Source: Hymenobacter negativus
GTDB lineage: Bacteria; Bacteroidota; Bacteroidia; Cytophagales; Hymenobacteraceae
Assembly (NCBI RefSeq): GCF_017571495.1
Contig: NZ_JAGETZ010000011.1
Location: 124,001-188,000, forward strand
Length of the DNA stretch: 64,000 nt
Reading direction: 5' to 3'
Shown here: piece after piece, positions 1-8,524 of the stretch
Position numbering within the stretch: position 1 is the stretch's first letter
How the letters are laid out: every line of letters starts with the position of its first letter
Translations under genes and position numbers: made by a program
Notes under the pieces: model-generated
Seen by the model: the letters and a program-made list of their open reading frames with translations, nothing else
What the model was told of the DNA's origin: nothing
Database searches by the model: none

Positions 1-2
1 GG

Positions 3-110
3 GTGCGAAAGGCGGTGAGCGACATAAAAGGGCGGATTGAGCAGGTGTTTTTGATGGGTTTGGTGCAACAGTATTACCCTGCAAAGGTCCTGGCCGACAC
101 AGCGGGGTGA
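3..110 (+). CDS. C-terminal fragment of an unidentified protein, cut by the window edge
   Basis: One frame is open from the window edge to a TGA at 108-110 and would encode 35 residues ending in LADTAG. Both other forward frames stop early, so this may be the tail of a gene that starts outside the window and precedes folB. The segment is too short to recognise a family, and it could equally be noncoding. Confidence 0.3.
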   Translation: MRKAVSDIKGRIEQVFLMGLVQQYYPAKVLADTAG

Positions 111-174
111 GCTATACAAACCGCCGCTTTTGCAACACAAAACCGGTGCGGCCTGCCGTCACATGGTTTTCGCC

Positions 175-182
175 TACTTTTG
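175..182 (+). promoter_or_regulatory. Bacteroidota -7 box for folB
   Basis: TACTTTTG matches the Bacteroidota -7 consensus TAnnTTTG exactly. No clear TTG -33 box lies upstream. Transcription would begin near 190, about 30 bases before the folB ATG at 220, which argues against the longer in-frame reading that begins at 130. Confidence 0.4.
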
Positions 183-219
183 TTCGGCTATCCCTTTCAC
201 TTATTCAACACCCCGTCGC

Positions 220-591
220 ATGGGCCAAATTGCACTCGAAGGACTAGAGTTTTTCGCCTTCCATGGCTACTACGACGAAGAGCAGAAAATCGGGAATAAG
301 TACGGCGTCGACTTGTATATCAAAACCGACCTGCTGGCGGCCGGCGAATCGGATAAGCTCACGCAGACGGTAAACTACGAAATCCTCTACCGACTGGTAG
401 CCGAGGAAATGCGCGCTCCCGCCCGGCTACTGGAGCATGTGGCCCACCGCGTGCTGGACCGTATCATGGCCGAGCTGCCGCACGTGCGCAAGGTGCGCAT
501 CAGCGTCAGCAAGTTCAACCCGCCGCTGGGCGGCATCTGTCAGCGGGCGCGGGTGACGCTGGTGAAGCGCCGGCAGCTGGAAGCTGCTTAG
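220..591 (+). CDS. folB: Dihydroneopterin aldolase
   Basis: FolB cleaves 7,8-dihydroneopterin to 6-hydroxymethyl-7,8-dihydropterin and glycolaldehyde in cytosolic folate synthesis. The 123-residue product has the normal family length. It shows the family signature near its start (FFAFHGYYDEE), the conserved TVNYEILYRLV segment, LLEHVAHRVLD, and the late lysine segment VRISVSKFNPP. In-frame codons continue upstream to 130, but that stretch contains an exact -7 box and has no homology, so the ATG at 220 is taken. No other folate gene is adjacent. The family call is secure. Confidence 0.93.
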   Translation: MGQIALEGLEFFAFHGYYDEEQKIGNKYGVDLYIKTDLLAAGESDKLTQTVNYEILYRLVAEEMRAPARLLEHVAHRVLDRIMAELPHVRKVRISVSKFNPPLGGICQRARVTLVKRRQLEAA

Positions 592-674
592 AAAAGCAGT
601 AATCACAGGAATATAGCCGTTAGGCTAAAAATATACCATTGTAAGATAGCGGGTTATGCGCAAAATGGTGCTTT

Positions 675-756
675 ATACGAAGCAATTCGTAGTTATGACT
701 TGCAACTACGAATTGCTTCGTAGCATCTTTGCCATATCCTACGAAATAATTCGTAG
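675..756. promoter_or_regulatory. Three palindromic operators (TACGAA-N4-TTCGTA) before the BlaI-type gene
   Basis: The 16-bp palindrome TACGAA-N4-TTCGTA occurs three times, at 676-691, 707-722 and 740-755. Centres are 31 and 33 bp apart, about three helical turns each. Copies 1 and 2 are also perfect inverted repeats of one another over 19 bp. The element lies immediately upstream of a BlaI/MecI-family repressor gene. Repressors of that family bind dyad operators in their own promoters, so autoregulation by the 777-1202 product is the natural inference. The binding itself is not shown by the sequence. Confidence 0.75.
700..731 (+). promoter_or_regulatory. Promoter of the BlaI/M56 operon, overlapping the operators
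   Basis: TTG at 700-702 and CATCTTTG at 724-731 (7 of 8 matches to TAnnTTTG) are separated by 21 bases, within the range seen for Bacteroidota promoters. Operator 2 lies between the two boxes and operator 3 covers the expected start near 738-740, an arrangement suited to repression. The ATG at 777 follows after about 37 bases. Confidence 0.5.
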
Positions 757-776
757 TAACCTCACGTTTTCGCAGC

Positions 777-1202
777 ATGAGCAAAGCACCGCCCCCCAAA
801 CCTACGGATTCCGAACTGGAAATCCTGCACGTGCTCTGGCAGCACGGGCCCGCCACCGTGCGGGCCATCAACGACCACCTAAGCCAGCGCCGACAGGCGG
901 AGGTAGGCTACACTACCACGCTCAAAATATGTCAGCTGATGCTGGAGAAGGGGCTGGTGCGGCGTGATGATGCCGACCGCAGCCACGTGTACCGGGCCGC
1001 AGTGCGCGAGCAGGAAACCCAGAACCTGCTCCTCGACAAGTTCGTGGATGCCACCTTCGGCGGTTCGGCCCTGAAGCTGGTGATGCAGGCCCTGGGCAGC
1101 CGCCAGACGTCGGCCGACGAGCTGGCGCAAATTCGCCGCCTGCTCAATGACATTGAAATCCAAAACTCCACTTCAACTTCCGACGACGATGACCACGCTT
1201 GA
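777..1202 (+). CDS. BlaI/MecI/CopY-family transcriptional repressor
   Basis: This 141-residue protein has the winged-helix domain of the BlaI/MecI family (about residues 8-80: PTDSELEILHVLWQHGPATV, then a GYTTTLKICQLMLEKGLV recognition region) and a C-terminal dimerisation part. Family members are cytosolic repressors inactivated by proteolysis signalled through a BlaR1/M56 membrane partner. The partner gene follows and overlaps it by 14 bases, so the two are translationally coupled. Three palindromes upstream are likely operators. There is no beta-lactamase gene nearby, so the inducing stress is unknown. The family is certain; the regulon is not. Confidence 0.92.
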   Translation: MSKAPPPKPTDSELEILHVLWQHGPATVRAINDHLSQRRQAEVGYTTTLKICQLMLEKGLVRRDDADRSHVYRAAVREQETQNLLLDKFVDATFGGSALKLVMQALGSRQTSADELAQIRRLLNDIEIQNSTSTSDDDDHA

Positions 1203-4131
1203 GAACTTCGTTTCGCCCGCCCTAACGCGGGCTTTGGGTTGGACCTTGTTGCACTCGCTGTGGCAGGGCGCACTGGTGGCGGCCGTGCTGGCTGGCGCGT
1301 TGCTGCTGCTGCGCCGGCAGCGGGCTGAGGTGCGCTACGTGGCGTCGGCCGGGGCGCTGGGCATGGTGGTGGCGTTGGCCGGCATCACGTTCGGGCTGTA
1401 CTTCAATTCGACGGCTGAAAAAGCGCCACGGCTGGGTTCTGGAGCGGTACTGACCGAGCAGTCGGGCGGGCTGAAGCAGGCCGATGCAGCTAAAACCAGC
1501 ACTGCAACGGTTGCGAAGAAAGCGGTGGTCGTAACTGCATCACAGGCCAACACCCTGCCCCAAAGCCACGCCGTGGCAGCTTCTCCGGCGGCCCCGGCCA
1601 CCCAGAAAGCAGCGCTGAATTGGTTGACCGCTGGCCTACAGTATTTCGACAAGCACCTGCCGCTGCTGGTGGTGGCCTGGCTTTTGGGGCTGCTGGCCAT
1701 GAGCCTGCGCATGCTGGGCGGCCTGCTGTATGTACAGCGCCTGCGCAACTACCGCGTGCGGCCCCTCAGTGCCGCCTGGCAGGAGCGCCTGGCTGCGCTG
1801 GCCGCGCGGAGTGGTGTGCGCCGGCCGGTGGCGCTGTTGGAGTCGGCGCTGGTGCAGGTGCCGCTGGTGGTGGGCCATTGGCGGCCCGTAATTCTGCTGC
1901 CGCTGGGCACGGTGGCCGGCCTTACGCCGGCGTACCTGGAAGCCATTCTGGCGCATGAACTGGCGCACGTGCTGCGCCGCGACTACCTCGTGAACCTGCT
2001 CCAAACGGTAGCTGAGGTGCTGTTTTTCTATCACCCTGCCGTGTGGTTTGTGGCTAACTGCGTGCGCACCGAGCGCGAAAACTGCTGCGACGATACCGCT
2101 ACGGCCCTTGTAGGCGGCGACTCCATGCGCCTGGCCCGCGCCCTCACCGCCCTGGCCGAGTGGAGCCACAGCGCGGTGGTGCCTACTGCCCCGCGCCTGG
2201 CCCTGGCGGCCATGGGCAAGCGTGGCGCTTTGCTAAACCGGGTGCGCCGCCTGGTGCAGCGTCGCCCGGCCGCACCCACGCTGGCCGAAGGCATTATGGC
2301 CAGTGCGCTGGTGCTGGGTGGGCTGGGCCTGCTGGGTGGCAGCGTGGCATTGGCCGGGCCGCTCCAGGTGCCGGCTACGGAAAAGCCGGCGGCATTTGAC
2401 TGGCAAACCGGACCGGCGCAGACGGCTTCAAAACCAACTGCTTCTGACACTACTAAGCGCGCAACCAACAGTAAACCAGTTACAACAACCTCGGCGGCCC
2501 CAATGCCTGCCTTACCATCCCCGCCTGCACCACCCGAGCCGCCGCAGGAAATCAGCCGTGAAGGAGTGGTGAAAGAAGGCACGAACATGGACGATAACCC
2601 CAGCCAAGACCAGCCTCGTCCGACGCATAAGATGCGCCGTGTTATCGTCAATGGCCGCGAAATGGAGCCGGGTAATTTCCCTGGCAACCCTGGCACAGTG
2701 GTTATCACGAAGGATAAAAAAGGCCGCGTGACCGACCTCGTGGTAAATGGCCAGCGCGTAGAGACGGAAACCCGCAAGGGCAAGCTCAAAATCAAGGACA
2801 AAGGCAAAAAAGACAAGGACGACCAGCAGGTCGAAATCATCCAGGTGATGCCCCAGATGGCACCTGATGCGCGCACTTTCGTGTACCGCAGCGATGGCCT
2901 GAAACAGCGGGAAATTGAGCGAGACGTACGCCGCGAAGTTGAGCGCGAGCTTCGGCGCAATTCCAATAGCAACTTCGATTTTCAATCCGATTTCCCGAAC
3001 CAGAACCTGCGCATAGCTCAGGGGTTCCGGGTTTCGCCGAAGTTACAGCTAGGGCGGAGCTACCAACTGCAACGGCTCACCGTCGACCCCAACCTCAACA
3101 CCCACAGAGCAGACCTGGACGCCTTGCGCGGAGCCGAGCGAGGCTTGCGTACCGCTGCTTCGGCCAAGGGCCTGAGCACCGAGCAACGCAAGCGCATCAA
3201 CAAAGAACTGGAGAATGTGCGCACCCAGCTGCACAAGGCCGAAAGCGAAGCATCGTCGCTGCATAAGCTGCGCAACGGCGGCGAGATGGACGACGAACTG
3301 CGCGACCGCCAACAGGAGCTGCGCGACCGCCAACAGGAGTTGCTGGACCGCCGCCAGGAACTGCAGGAACGCATTCGCGAGTCGCAGCAGGAGTTGCGGG
3401 ACCTGGAGCAAGGCCGGGCCACCCGCGACCGCGAGCAAGCCGACCGTGACCGTGCGCAAGCCGACCGCGACCGTGCGCAAGCCGACCGCGACCGGGAACA
3501 GGCCAACCGCGACCGCCAGCGCGCTGACCGTGACCGGGAGCGTGCCGACCTTGACCGCAAACGGGCCGACCGCGACCGGGAGCAGCACGAAGCACTGGTA
3601 AACCAGCTGCAAAAAGATGGCCTGATACAGGACCGCGACAACTTTCAGCTCAAGCTTACGGCCAAAAGCCTGACGGTGAACGGCAAGGAGCAACCAGCCA
3701 AAACGCACCAGAAATACCTGAAGCTGTACGAAGCCAACAGCGGCCGCAAAATGAGCTCCAGCGGCGCAATGGTTATCAGCCGCAATGGCAGCACCAGCAC
3801 AAACATCAGCCGGAGCGATATGCCTGAGCCGCCGCGTCCGCCCCGGGCTCCGCGCGCGCCGCTAGCACCCATGATGGACGCGCCGATGTCGCCGGTGGCC
3901 CCGCCTGCTCCGCCCACGCCGCCCCAAATTGACACGGAAAGCCTGCGCGATGAGCTGCGCAAAGACGGCGTGATTGGCGCTGGCGAGAAGGAGTTTCAGT
4001 TCCAGCTCAACAGCTCGGGTCTGACGGTGAACGGTAAGAAGCAGTCGGAAGAGCTGGCGCAGAAGTACCGCAAGATGACCGGTCACGACAACGGCAAGAA
4101 GTTTAATGTGACGATTTCGACCCAGGAATAG
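1189..4131 (+). CDS. M56-family (BlaR1-like) membrane peptidase with charged heptad repeats and duplicated C-terminal domain
   Basis: The 980-residue protein begins with hydrophobic segments (about residues 18-65) and a second membrane region (about 160-190). A zinc-protease core follows with HELAH at residues 256-260 and a downstream ERENCCDD segment, as in the M56 peptidases that relay signals to BlaI repressors. No penicillin-binding sensor domain is seen. Instead the C-terminal half is Pro-, Lys- and Arg-rich, contains seven near-identical heptads of type QADRDRA (about residues 745-802), and ends in two copies of a roughly 60-residue module (803-866 and 919-980, each with a K/S-LTVNGK core). 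The ATG at 1189 overlaps the repressor gene and starts the conserved membrane region; in-frame codons upstream to 1147 lie inside that gene. The signal sensed is unknown. Confidence 0.88.
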   Translation: MTTLENFVSPALTRALGWTLLHSLWQGALVAAVLAGALLLLRRQRAEVRYVASAGALGMVVALAGITFGLYFNSTAEKAPRLGSGAVLTEQSGGLKQADAAKTSTATVAKKAVVVTASQANTLPQSHAVAASPAAPATQKAALNWLTAGLQYFDKHLPLLVVAWLLGLLAMSLRMLGGLLYVQRLRNYRVRPLSAAWQERLAALAARSGVRRPVALLESALVQVPLVVGHWRPVILLPLGTVAGLTPAYLEAILAHELAHVLRRDYLVNLLQTVAEVLFFYHPAVWFVANCVRTERENCCDDTATALVGGDSMRLARALTALAEWSHSAVVPTAPRLALAAMGKRGALLNRVRRLVQRRPAAPTLAEGIMASALVLGGLGLLGGSVALAGPLQVPATEKPAAFDWQTGPAQTASKPTASDTTKRATNSKPVTTTSAAPMPALPSPPAPPEPPQEISREGVVKEGTNMDDNPSQDQPRPTHKMRRVIVNGREMEPGNFPGNPGTVVITKDKKGRVTDLVVNGQRVETETRKGKLKIKDKGKKDKDDQQVEIIQVMPQMAPDARTFVYRSDGLKQREIERDVRREVERELRRNSNSNFDFQSDFPNQNLRIAQGFRVSPKLQLGRSYQLQRLTVDPNLNTHRADLDALRGAERGLRTAASAKGLSTEQRKRINKELENVRTQLHKAESEASSLHKLRNGGEMDDELRDRQQELRDRQQELLDRRQELQERIRESQQELRDLEQGRATRDREQADRDRAQADRDRAQADRDREQANRDRQRADRDRERADLDRKRADRDREQHEALVNQLQKDGLIQDRDNFQLKLTAKSLTVNGKEQPAKTHQKYLKLYEANSGRKMSSSGAMVISRNGSTSTNISRSDMPEPPRPPRAPRAPLAPMMDAPMSPVAPPAPPTPPQIDTESLRDELRKDGVIGAGEKEFQFQLNSSGLTVNGKKQSEELAQKYRKMTGHDNGKKFNVTISTQE

Positions 4132-4152
4132 CAACGGGTACCAACGAGCGAA

Positions 4153-4185
4153 GGCCGGTTTTCTTAATAGGAAACCGGCCTTTTT
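4153..4185 (+). terminator. Intrinsic terminator after the M56 gene
   Basis: GGCCGGTTTTC and GAAACCGGCC pair around a short loop and are followed by TTTTT. It ends the BlaI/M56 transcript. From 4186 to 4437 no gene or convincing regulatory motif is visible. Confidence 0.85.
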
Positions 4186-4437
4186 CGTGGCGAAGCCGCT
4201 GTTCGACGCTGCCAGCAGTGGCCTAGGAGCGCTTTGCCCCGGTAGCCAGTTGGCGAAAATAAAGTTTTTGCCTTCGGTAACGAATGAGCAGTAGCGCGGT
4301 ATTCCTCACCGAGAATATTTGGTTCGCTCACGACCGGCCGTTTAAAATCTGTGAAATCACCCCAGCCCACGCAACGGTTGGGTGCCCGCTCGCATCTCTT
4401 GGCCCCTCCGAAAGCCTTATTTATTCGGACAAACACT

Positions 4438-7038
4438 ATGCGTCGATTTCTACTGCTTGGTTGGCTGATTCTATATACCGGGGCGGCCTGGGGCCAGGCG
4501 CCGGCTACGGTGTCGGCGGCGGCCGATGCCGCCAAGGTGGCGCCCAAGCGCAAGCTGCAGGCCACGCGCATCAGCACGCCCCTCAAGCTCGACGGCGCGC
4601 TTGATGAAGCTGCCTGGCAGGCCGCGCCCATTGCCACGCAGTTTTATGAATACGAGCCCACGCCGGGTCCCATCGAAAAGCACCCGACGGAGGTGCGCGT
4701 GCTCTACGACGACAACGCCATTTACATCGGGGCCATCATGCACGATGTGTCGCAGGATTCCATTTTGCGCGAGCTGAGTGCCCGCGACAATATTGGCAAT
4801 TCGGACTGGTTTGGGGTGTTTTTCGATACCTACAACGACCACCTGAACGCCTATGAGTTCATCGTGACCTCGGGTGGCGTGCAGTTCGACGCCCGGCAGT
4901 CGCCCACCAACGGCGAGGACGGCAACTGGAACGCCGTGTGGGACTCGCACACCGCCCTGCGCGGCACCGATTGGGTGGCCGAAATCCGGATTCCTTACTC
5001 CGCCATTCGCTTCAGCAAGGCCACGGAGCAGGTGTGGGGGCTAAACTTCGGGCGGCAGCGGCGCAGCTCGCGCCAGAAGTTTTTCTGGAACGAGGTGAAG
5101 CCCGCCGTGTCGGGCTTTGTGAACCAGTGGGGCGAACTAACGGGCCTGAAAGACCTGCAGCCACCGCTGCGCCTCTCGCTCACGCCCTACGTCTCGGCCT
5201 ACGTCAACCACTACCCCTACAACGAGCAGGGCAAGCAGAACATGACCACCAGCTTCAACGGCGGGGCCGACGTGAAATGGGGCATCAACGAAAGCTTTAC
5301 GCTGGATGCCACACTGGTACCCGATTTTGGGCAGGTGCAGAGCGACAACCAAGTGCTCAACCTTTCGCCCTTTGAGGTGCAGTACAACGAAAACCGGCAG
5401 TTTTTCACCGAGGGCACCGAGCTATTCAACAAGGGCGGCCTGTTCTATTCGCGCCGGGTGGGGGCCACCCCGCTGGGTTTTGGCGGAGTGGAAGACCAAC
5501 TGCGCGCCGGTTACCAGAACGACGACGGCAGCCGCCACCGGGGCGAATTCATCGTGCAAAACCCTGGCGTGACGCGCCTGCTAAATGCCACCAAAGTATC
5601 GGGCCGCACCAGCAAGGGCCTGGGCATCGGCGTATTTAACGCCATCAGCAACGACGTGTACGCCACCGTGCAGGACAGCACCAGCGGGGCCCGCCGCGAC
5701 GTGCTGACCCAGCCGCTGAGCAACTACAACATCGTGGTGCTCGACCAGAGCCTGAAGAACAACTCCTACGTCTCGCTCATTAACACCAACGTAACCCGCG
5801 CCGGCTCTACCTACGACGCCAACGTGACCGGCGGCCTCTTCCGCTTCGCCAACAAGGCCAACTCCTACGCCCTCGACGGCCGCGTGGTGTACTCTAACCG
5901 GCGCGGCAAAGCCTTTGGGAAAGAGGACGACGTAACGGACCAGGACGGCTACAAGTATTACCTGTCCTTCAACAAAATATCAGGCAAATTCACCTGGGGC
6001 GTCGACCACGGCATCGAGTCGCATAGCTACAATCCCAACGACCTGGGCCTGCTCTTCGCTAACAACAACATCTCGCAGAGCCTCTACGCCAACTACAACA
6101 TTTACAAGCCTTTTTGGAAACTCAATAAGCTCAGTACCTACGCCAGTCTCTCGTACTCGCTGCTAGAGCAGCCGCGGCTCTACCAGGACCTGGGCTTCTA
6201 CACGGGCGGCAACACCACCATCACCAAAAACTTTCTCACCGTTGGGTTCGACTACTCGCTCATTCCCGTCACCCGCGACTACTTCGACCCGCGCCGGACG
6301 CCCCTGGGCAAGTACTACGTGCGCAAGCCCGCCAACACCGGCCTGAGCGGCTTTATTTCCTCCGACTACCGCAAGAAATTCGCCTACGACCTCAACGGCG
6401 GCGTCCGGCTATTTGCGGCTGATGGCGACCGCACCGGCCGCACTTCCGCCTCACTCTCCATCAGCCCACGCTACCGCGTCAGCAACCAGCTCAGCTTCGT
6501 GTATGCGCTGAGCGTGGAGCGCAACCAGAACCAGATTGGCTACGCCGGTGGCCTCGACAGCAGCTTGCCCTACGACAACGGCTTTCTCACCAGCTTCGGC
6601 GGCGACGAGGGCGACGTGCTCCTAGGCCGCCGCAACGTCACCACCTTCACCAACACGACTACGGCCACCTACACCTTCACCAACCGCATGTCGTTCAACA
6701 TCCGGCTGCGGCACTATGTGAGCAACGTGCACTACCGCGACTTCTCGCGCCTGCATCCCAACGGCATCGAAACCCCCGAACCGGCCTATGAGCGCAACCG
6801 CGACAACACCTTCAACGCCTTCAACATCGACGCTGTATACTCGTGGTGGTTCGCGCCCGGCTCGCAGGTCAGCATTGTCTGGAAAAACGCCGGTTCTTCC
6901 TTTTTCGAAGCCAACGCCGCCACCCCGCTCTACTTCGACAACCTTAGCAACACCATCAACACCCCGCACAATAACAACGTGTCGATAAAGGTGCTGTATT
7001 ACCTGGATTATCTGGCGTTGCGGCCCCGGCGGGGGTAG
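4438..7038 (+). CDS. DUF5916 protein with N-terminal CBM9-like domain (outer-membrane barrel)
   Basis: The 866-residue product has a signal peptide (residues 1-20, ending GAAWGQ). A family-9 carbohydrate-binding-like domain follows at about 40-230, with LDGALDEAAW, VRVLYDDNAIYIG and the conserved SDWFGVFFDTYNDH. After it comes a long region rich in alternating aromatic strands typical of the DUF5916 barrel. Homologues are common in Bacteroidota and are thought to sit in the outer membrane; their substrate is not known. The start at 4438 is the ATG that begins the signal peptide, although the frame stays open back to 4351. It stands alone between a terminator and a convergent gene 6 bases away. 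Confidence 0.87.
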   Translation: MRRFLLLGWLILYTGAAWGQAPATVSAAADAAKVAPKRKLQATRISTPLKLDGALDEAAWQAAPIATQFYEYEPTPGPIEKHPTEVRVLYDDNAIYIGAIMHDVSQDSILRELSARDNIGNSDWFGVFFDTYNDHLNAYEFIVTSGGVQFDARQSPTNGEDGNWNAVWDSHTALRGTDWVAEIRIPYSAIRFSKATEQVWGLNFGRQRRSSRQKFFWNEVKPAVSGFVNQWGELTGLKDLQPPLRLSLTPYVSAYVNHYPYNEQGKQNMTTSFNGGADVKWGINESFTLDATLVPDFGQVQSDNQVLNLSPFEVQYNENRQFFTEGTELFNKGGLFYSRRVGATPLGFGGVEDQLRAGYQNDDGSRHRGEFIVQNPGVTRLLNATKVSGRTSKGLGIGVFNAISNDVYATVQDSTSGARRDVLTQPLSNYNIVVLDQSLKNNSYVSLINTNVTRAGSTYDANVTGGLFRFANKANSYALDGRVVYSNRRGKAFGKEDDVTDQDGYKYYLSFNKISGKFTWGVDHGIESHSYNPNDLGLLFANNNISQSLYANYNIYKPFWKLNKLSTYASLSYSLLEQPRLYQDLGFYTGGNTTITKNFLTVGFDYSLIPVTRDYFDPRRTPLGKYYVRKPANTGLSGFISSDYRKKFAYDLNGGVRLFAADGDRTGRTSASLSISPRYRVSNQLSFVYALSVERNQNQIGYAGGLDSSLPYDNGFLTSFGGDEGDVLLGRRNVTTFTNTTTATYTFTNRMSFNIRLRHYVSNVHYRDFSRLHPNGIETPEPAYERNRDNTFNAFNIDAVYSWWFAPGSQVSIVWKNAGSSFFEANAATPLYFDNLSNTINTPHNNNVSIKVLYYLDYLALRPRRG

Positions 7039-7044
7039 GAAGAA

Positions 7045-7656
7045 TTACAGTCCATTTTTGCTGCTTGCATAACTACTATCTGACAGCCAGTTCAGTGCGA
7101 TTTGCTTTTCATGAAATCGGAACCCAAGGATTTTGCAAGTAATAATATCTCCTGCTTGAGGCCAAGCTGAATTATCATAGGGCAGTTTCTCGCACTCTTC
7201 AGCAGTAGGGTAGCCTATGTCTATCAACCCACAAATACCCTGTGGGAGCTTTACGAAAACCCCGAACGGTACCACTTTAGCTACTTTGCCGGTTATGACT
7301 GTGCCTTCATTTAGGCTTTCTACTATTTCGTAGAATTCCACAAAGCCAGCTATTCGGGTTGGTGTTATATCATTTGGTGATGCACTCAAATAGAGGGTGC
7401 CATCAACATAATTCATGATTACCATCTCAATGCTAACGCCTGATGCTGGTATTAATGATTCATCGAAAGTAGTAAAATCATAGTTGTCAAATAAATTATG
7501 GTAAGGAAGTATTGACTTAAACACCGATTCGGTTTGCATCTGAATATCACACGATATAAAGCCGGGAGCATGATTATATATTTTATGCCCAGTCACGATG
7601 CCTGAGATAGGGTGTCCTACTTTATGGGTGTTTTTTAGAACTTCGTATTGGTCCAT
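7045..7656 (-). CDS. Unrecognised protein with two S1/OB-like segments
   Basis: The 203-residue soluble protein is AT-richer than its neighbours. Its C-terminal half resembles an S1-type OB fold: EGTVITGKVAKVVPFGVFVKL, then GLIDIGY, then a GDIITCKILGF strand and IALNW. The N-terminal half has a weaker copy of the same layout (HPISGIVTGHKI... VDGTLYLSAS), so it may be a tandem S1-like protein able to bind nucleic acid. No closer family is recognised. It lies 28 bases downstream of the YdeI-like gene on the same strand, possibly as one transcript, and ends 6 bases from the convergent DUF5916 gene. Confidence 0.65.
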   Translation of the reverse strand: MDQYEVLKNTHKVGHPISGIVTGHKIYNHAPGFISCDIQMQTESVFKSILPYHNLFDNYDFTTFDESLIPASGVSIEMVIMNYVDGTLYLSASPNDITPTRIAGFVEFYEIVESLNEGTVITGKVAKVVPFGVFVKLPQGICGLIDIGYPTAEECEKLPYDNSAWPQAGDIITCKILGFRFHEKQIALNWLSDSSYASSKNGL

Positions 7657-7684
7657 TTTAGGCCTTTAAAATCTGATAAACTTA

Positions 7685-8278
7685 TTACTCGTTCAGCCCC
7701 TTGCCACTCAAAATATGCGGCATCCATTTCTCAACTCGGGCCTCCCGGGTTTTGGCTTGCTTAGGGCTGGAAAAATGGAGCAAATATCCCCGTTGCCGGC
7801 CCGGCGTCAGAGCTTCGAAAGCGGCTTGTAGGGCTGGGTTTTCGTTTAGCTTGCGCTGAAATTCTGCTGAAACAGCGAATTCGGAGGTGGACTTGAGTCG
7901 AACTTGCAAGCCGAGGTTTTCTATCTCGATAGCTTCGTAGAGGTAGGCTCTCAACGTAGGTTCCAACGCCACTATTTCTGACATGCTGGCAAAGCGGATT
8001 TGACGTTGGGCCTGCGTATTCTCCGTTTGCTGCACCAAAATACCGCTGGCGTCCTGCAGCAAGACGCCTTTCAGAAACAGCAAGGCACAGTACTGTTTCA
8101 TCGCGTGGATGAGCACCACGTTGCCCTGCTGAATATTGTAGCACGGTACCCCCCATTTCAATTCCTCAATCAGCCCGCAGTCGAGGACTAGTCGGCGTAG
8201 GGCAAGCTGCTCCTTCTGCCATTTTTCGGCTTTGTCGAAATAAAAATCGACGTCAGGATTAGGGGTATACTGGTTCAT
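7685..8278 (-). CDS. YdeI/OmpD-associated family protein with DUF1801-like domain
   Basis: This 197-residue protein matches the YdeI pattern. It has an N-terminal DUF1801-like region (LRRLVLDCGLIEELKWGVPC, then VVLIHAMKQYCALLFLKGVLL) and a C-terminal helical part with PALQAAFEALTPGRQRGYLLHFSSPKQAKTR, where the TPGRQRGY signature is characteristic. Members are small cytosolic proteins linked in some bacteria to resistance to cationic peptides, but the biochemical role is not established. The ATG at 8278 gives the normal family length. It could share a message with the gene at 7045-7656. Confidence 0.85.
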   Translation of the reverse strand: MNQYTPNPDVDFYFDKAEKWQKEQLALRRLVLDCGLIEELKWGVPCYNIQQGNVVLIHAMKQYCALLFLKGVLLQDASGILVQQTENTQAQRQIRFASMSEIVALEPTLRAYLYEAIEIENLGLQVRLKSTSEFAVSAEFQRKLNENPALQAAFEALTPGRQRGYLLHFSSPKQAKTREARVEKWMPHILSGKGLNE

Positions 8279-8524
8279 TGCAGGCGGCTGTGGAGTTTAG
8301 GGTGGTCGTTGGGCAGGGTTACCACCAACTTGTGCTGCTGCTGGAAAGCTAGGCAAATAGCACCAGAAACATGAGCCTGACCTAGGGCCTATGCTAAACT
8401 ATTCCAAGGTTCTGTTTTCGGCCGTAGCGCAAGGCCTTACGTTAAAGAAGCTCCGAAACCGGCTCAACCGCTCCCTAGCCGAATCCACTGGCCGAGGGGC
8501 GCTGCTGATTATTAGTTTGTTTTC

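Noticed and set aside
3421-3594. Tandem 21-base units that could suggest a CRISPR-like array
   Set aside because: There are no unique spacers and the units are in-frame codons for protein heptads.
3049-3708. Minus-strand frames with repeating RSRSAC or VAVGL units inside the M56 gene
   Set aside because: They are antisense readings of the 21-base heptad repeats of the M56 protein.
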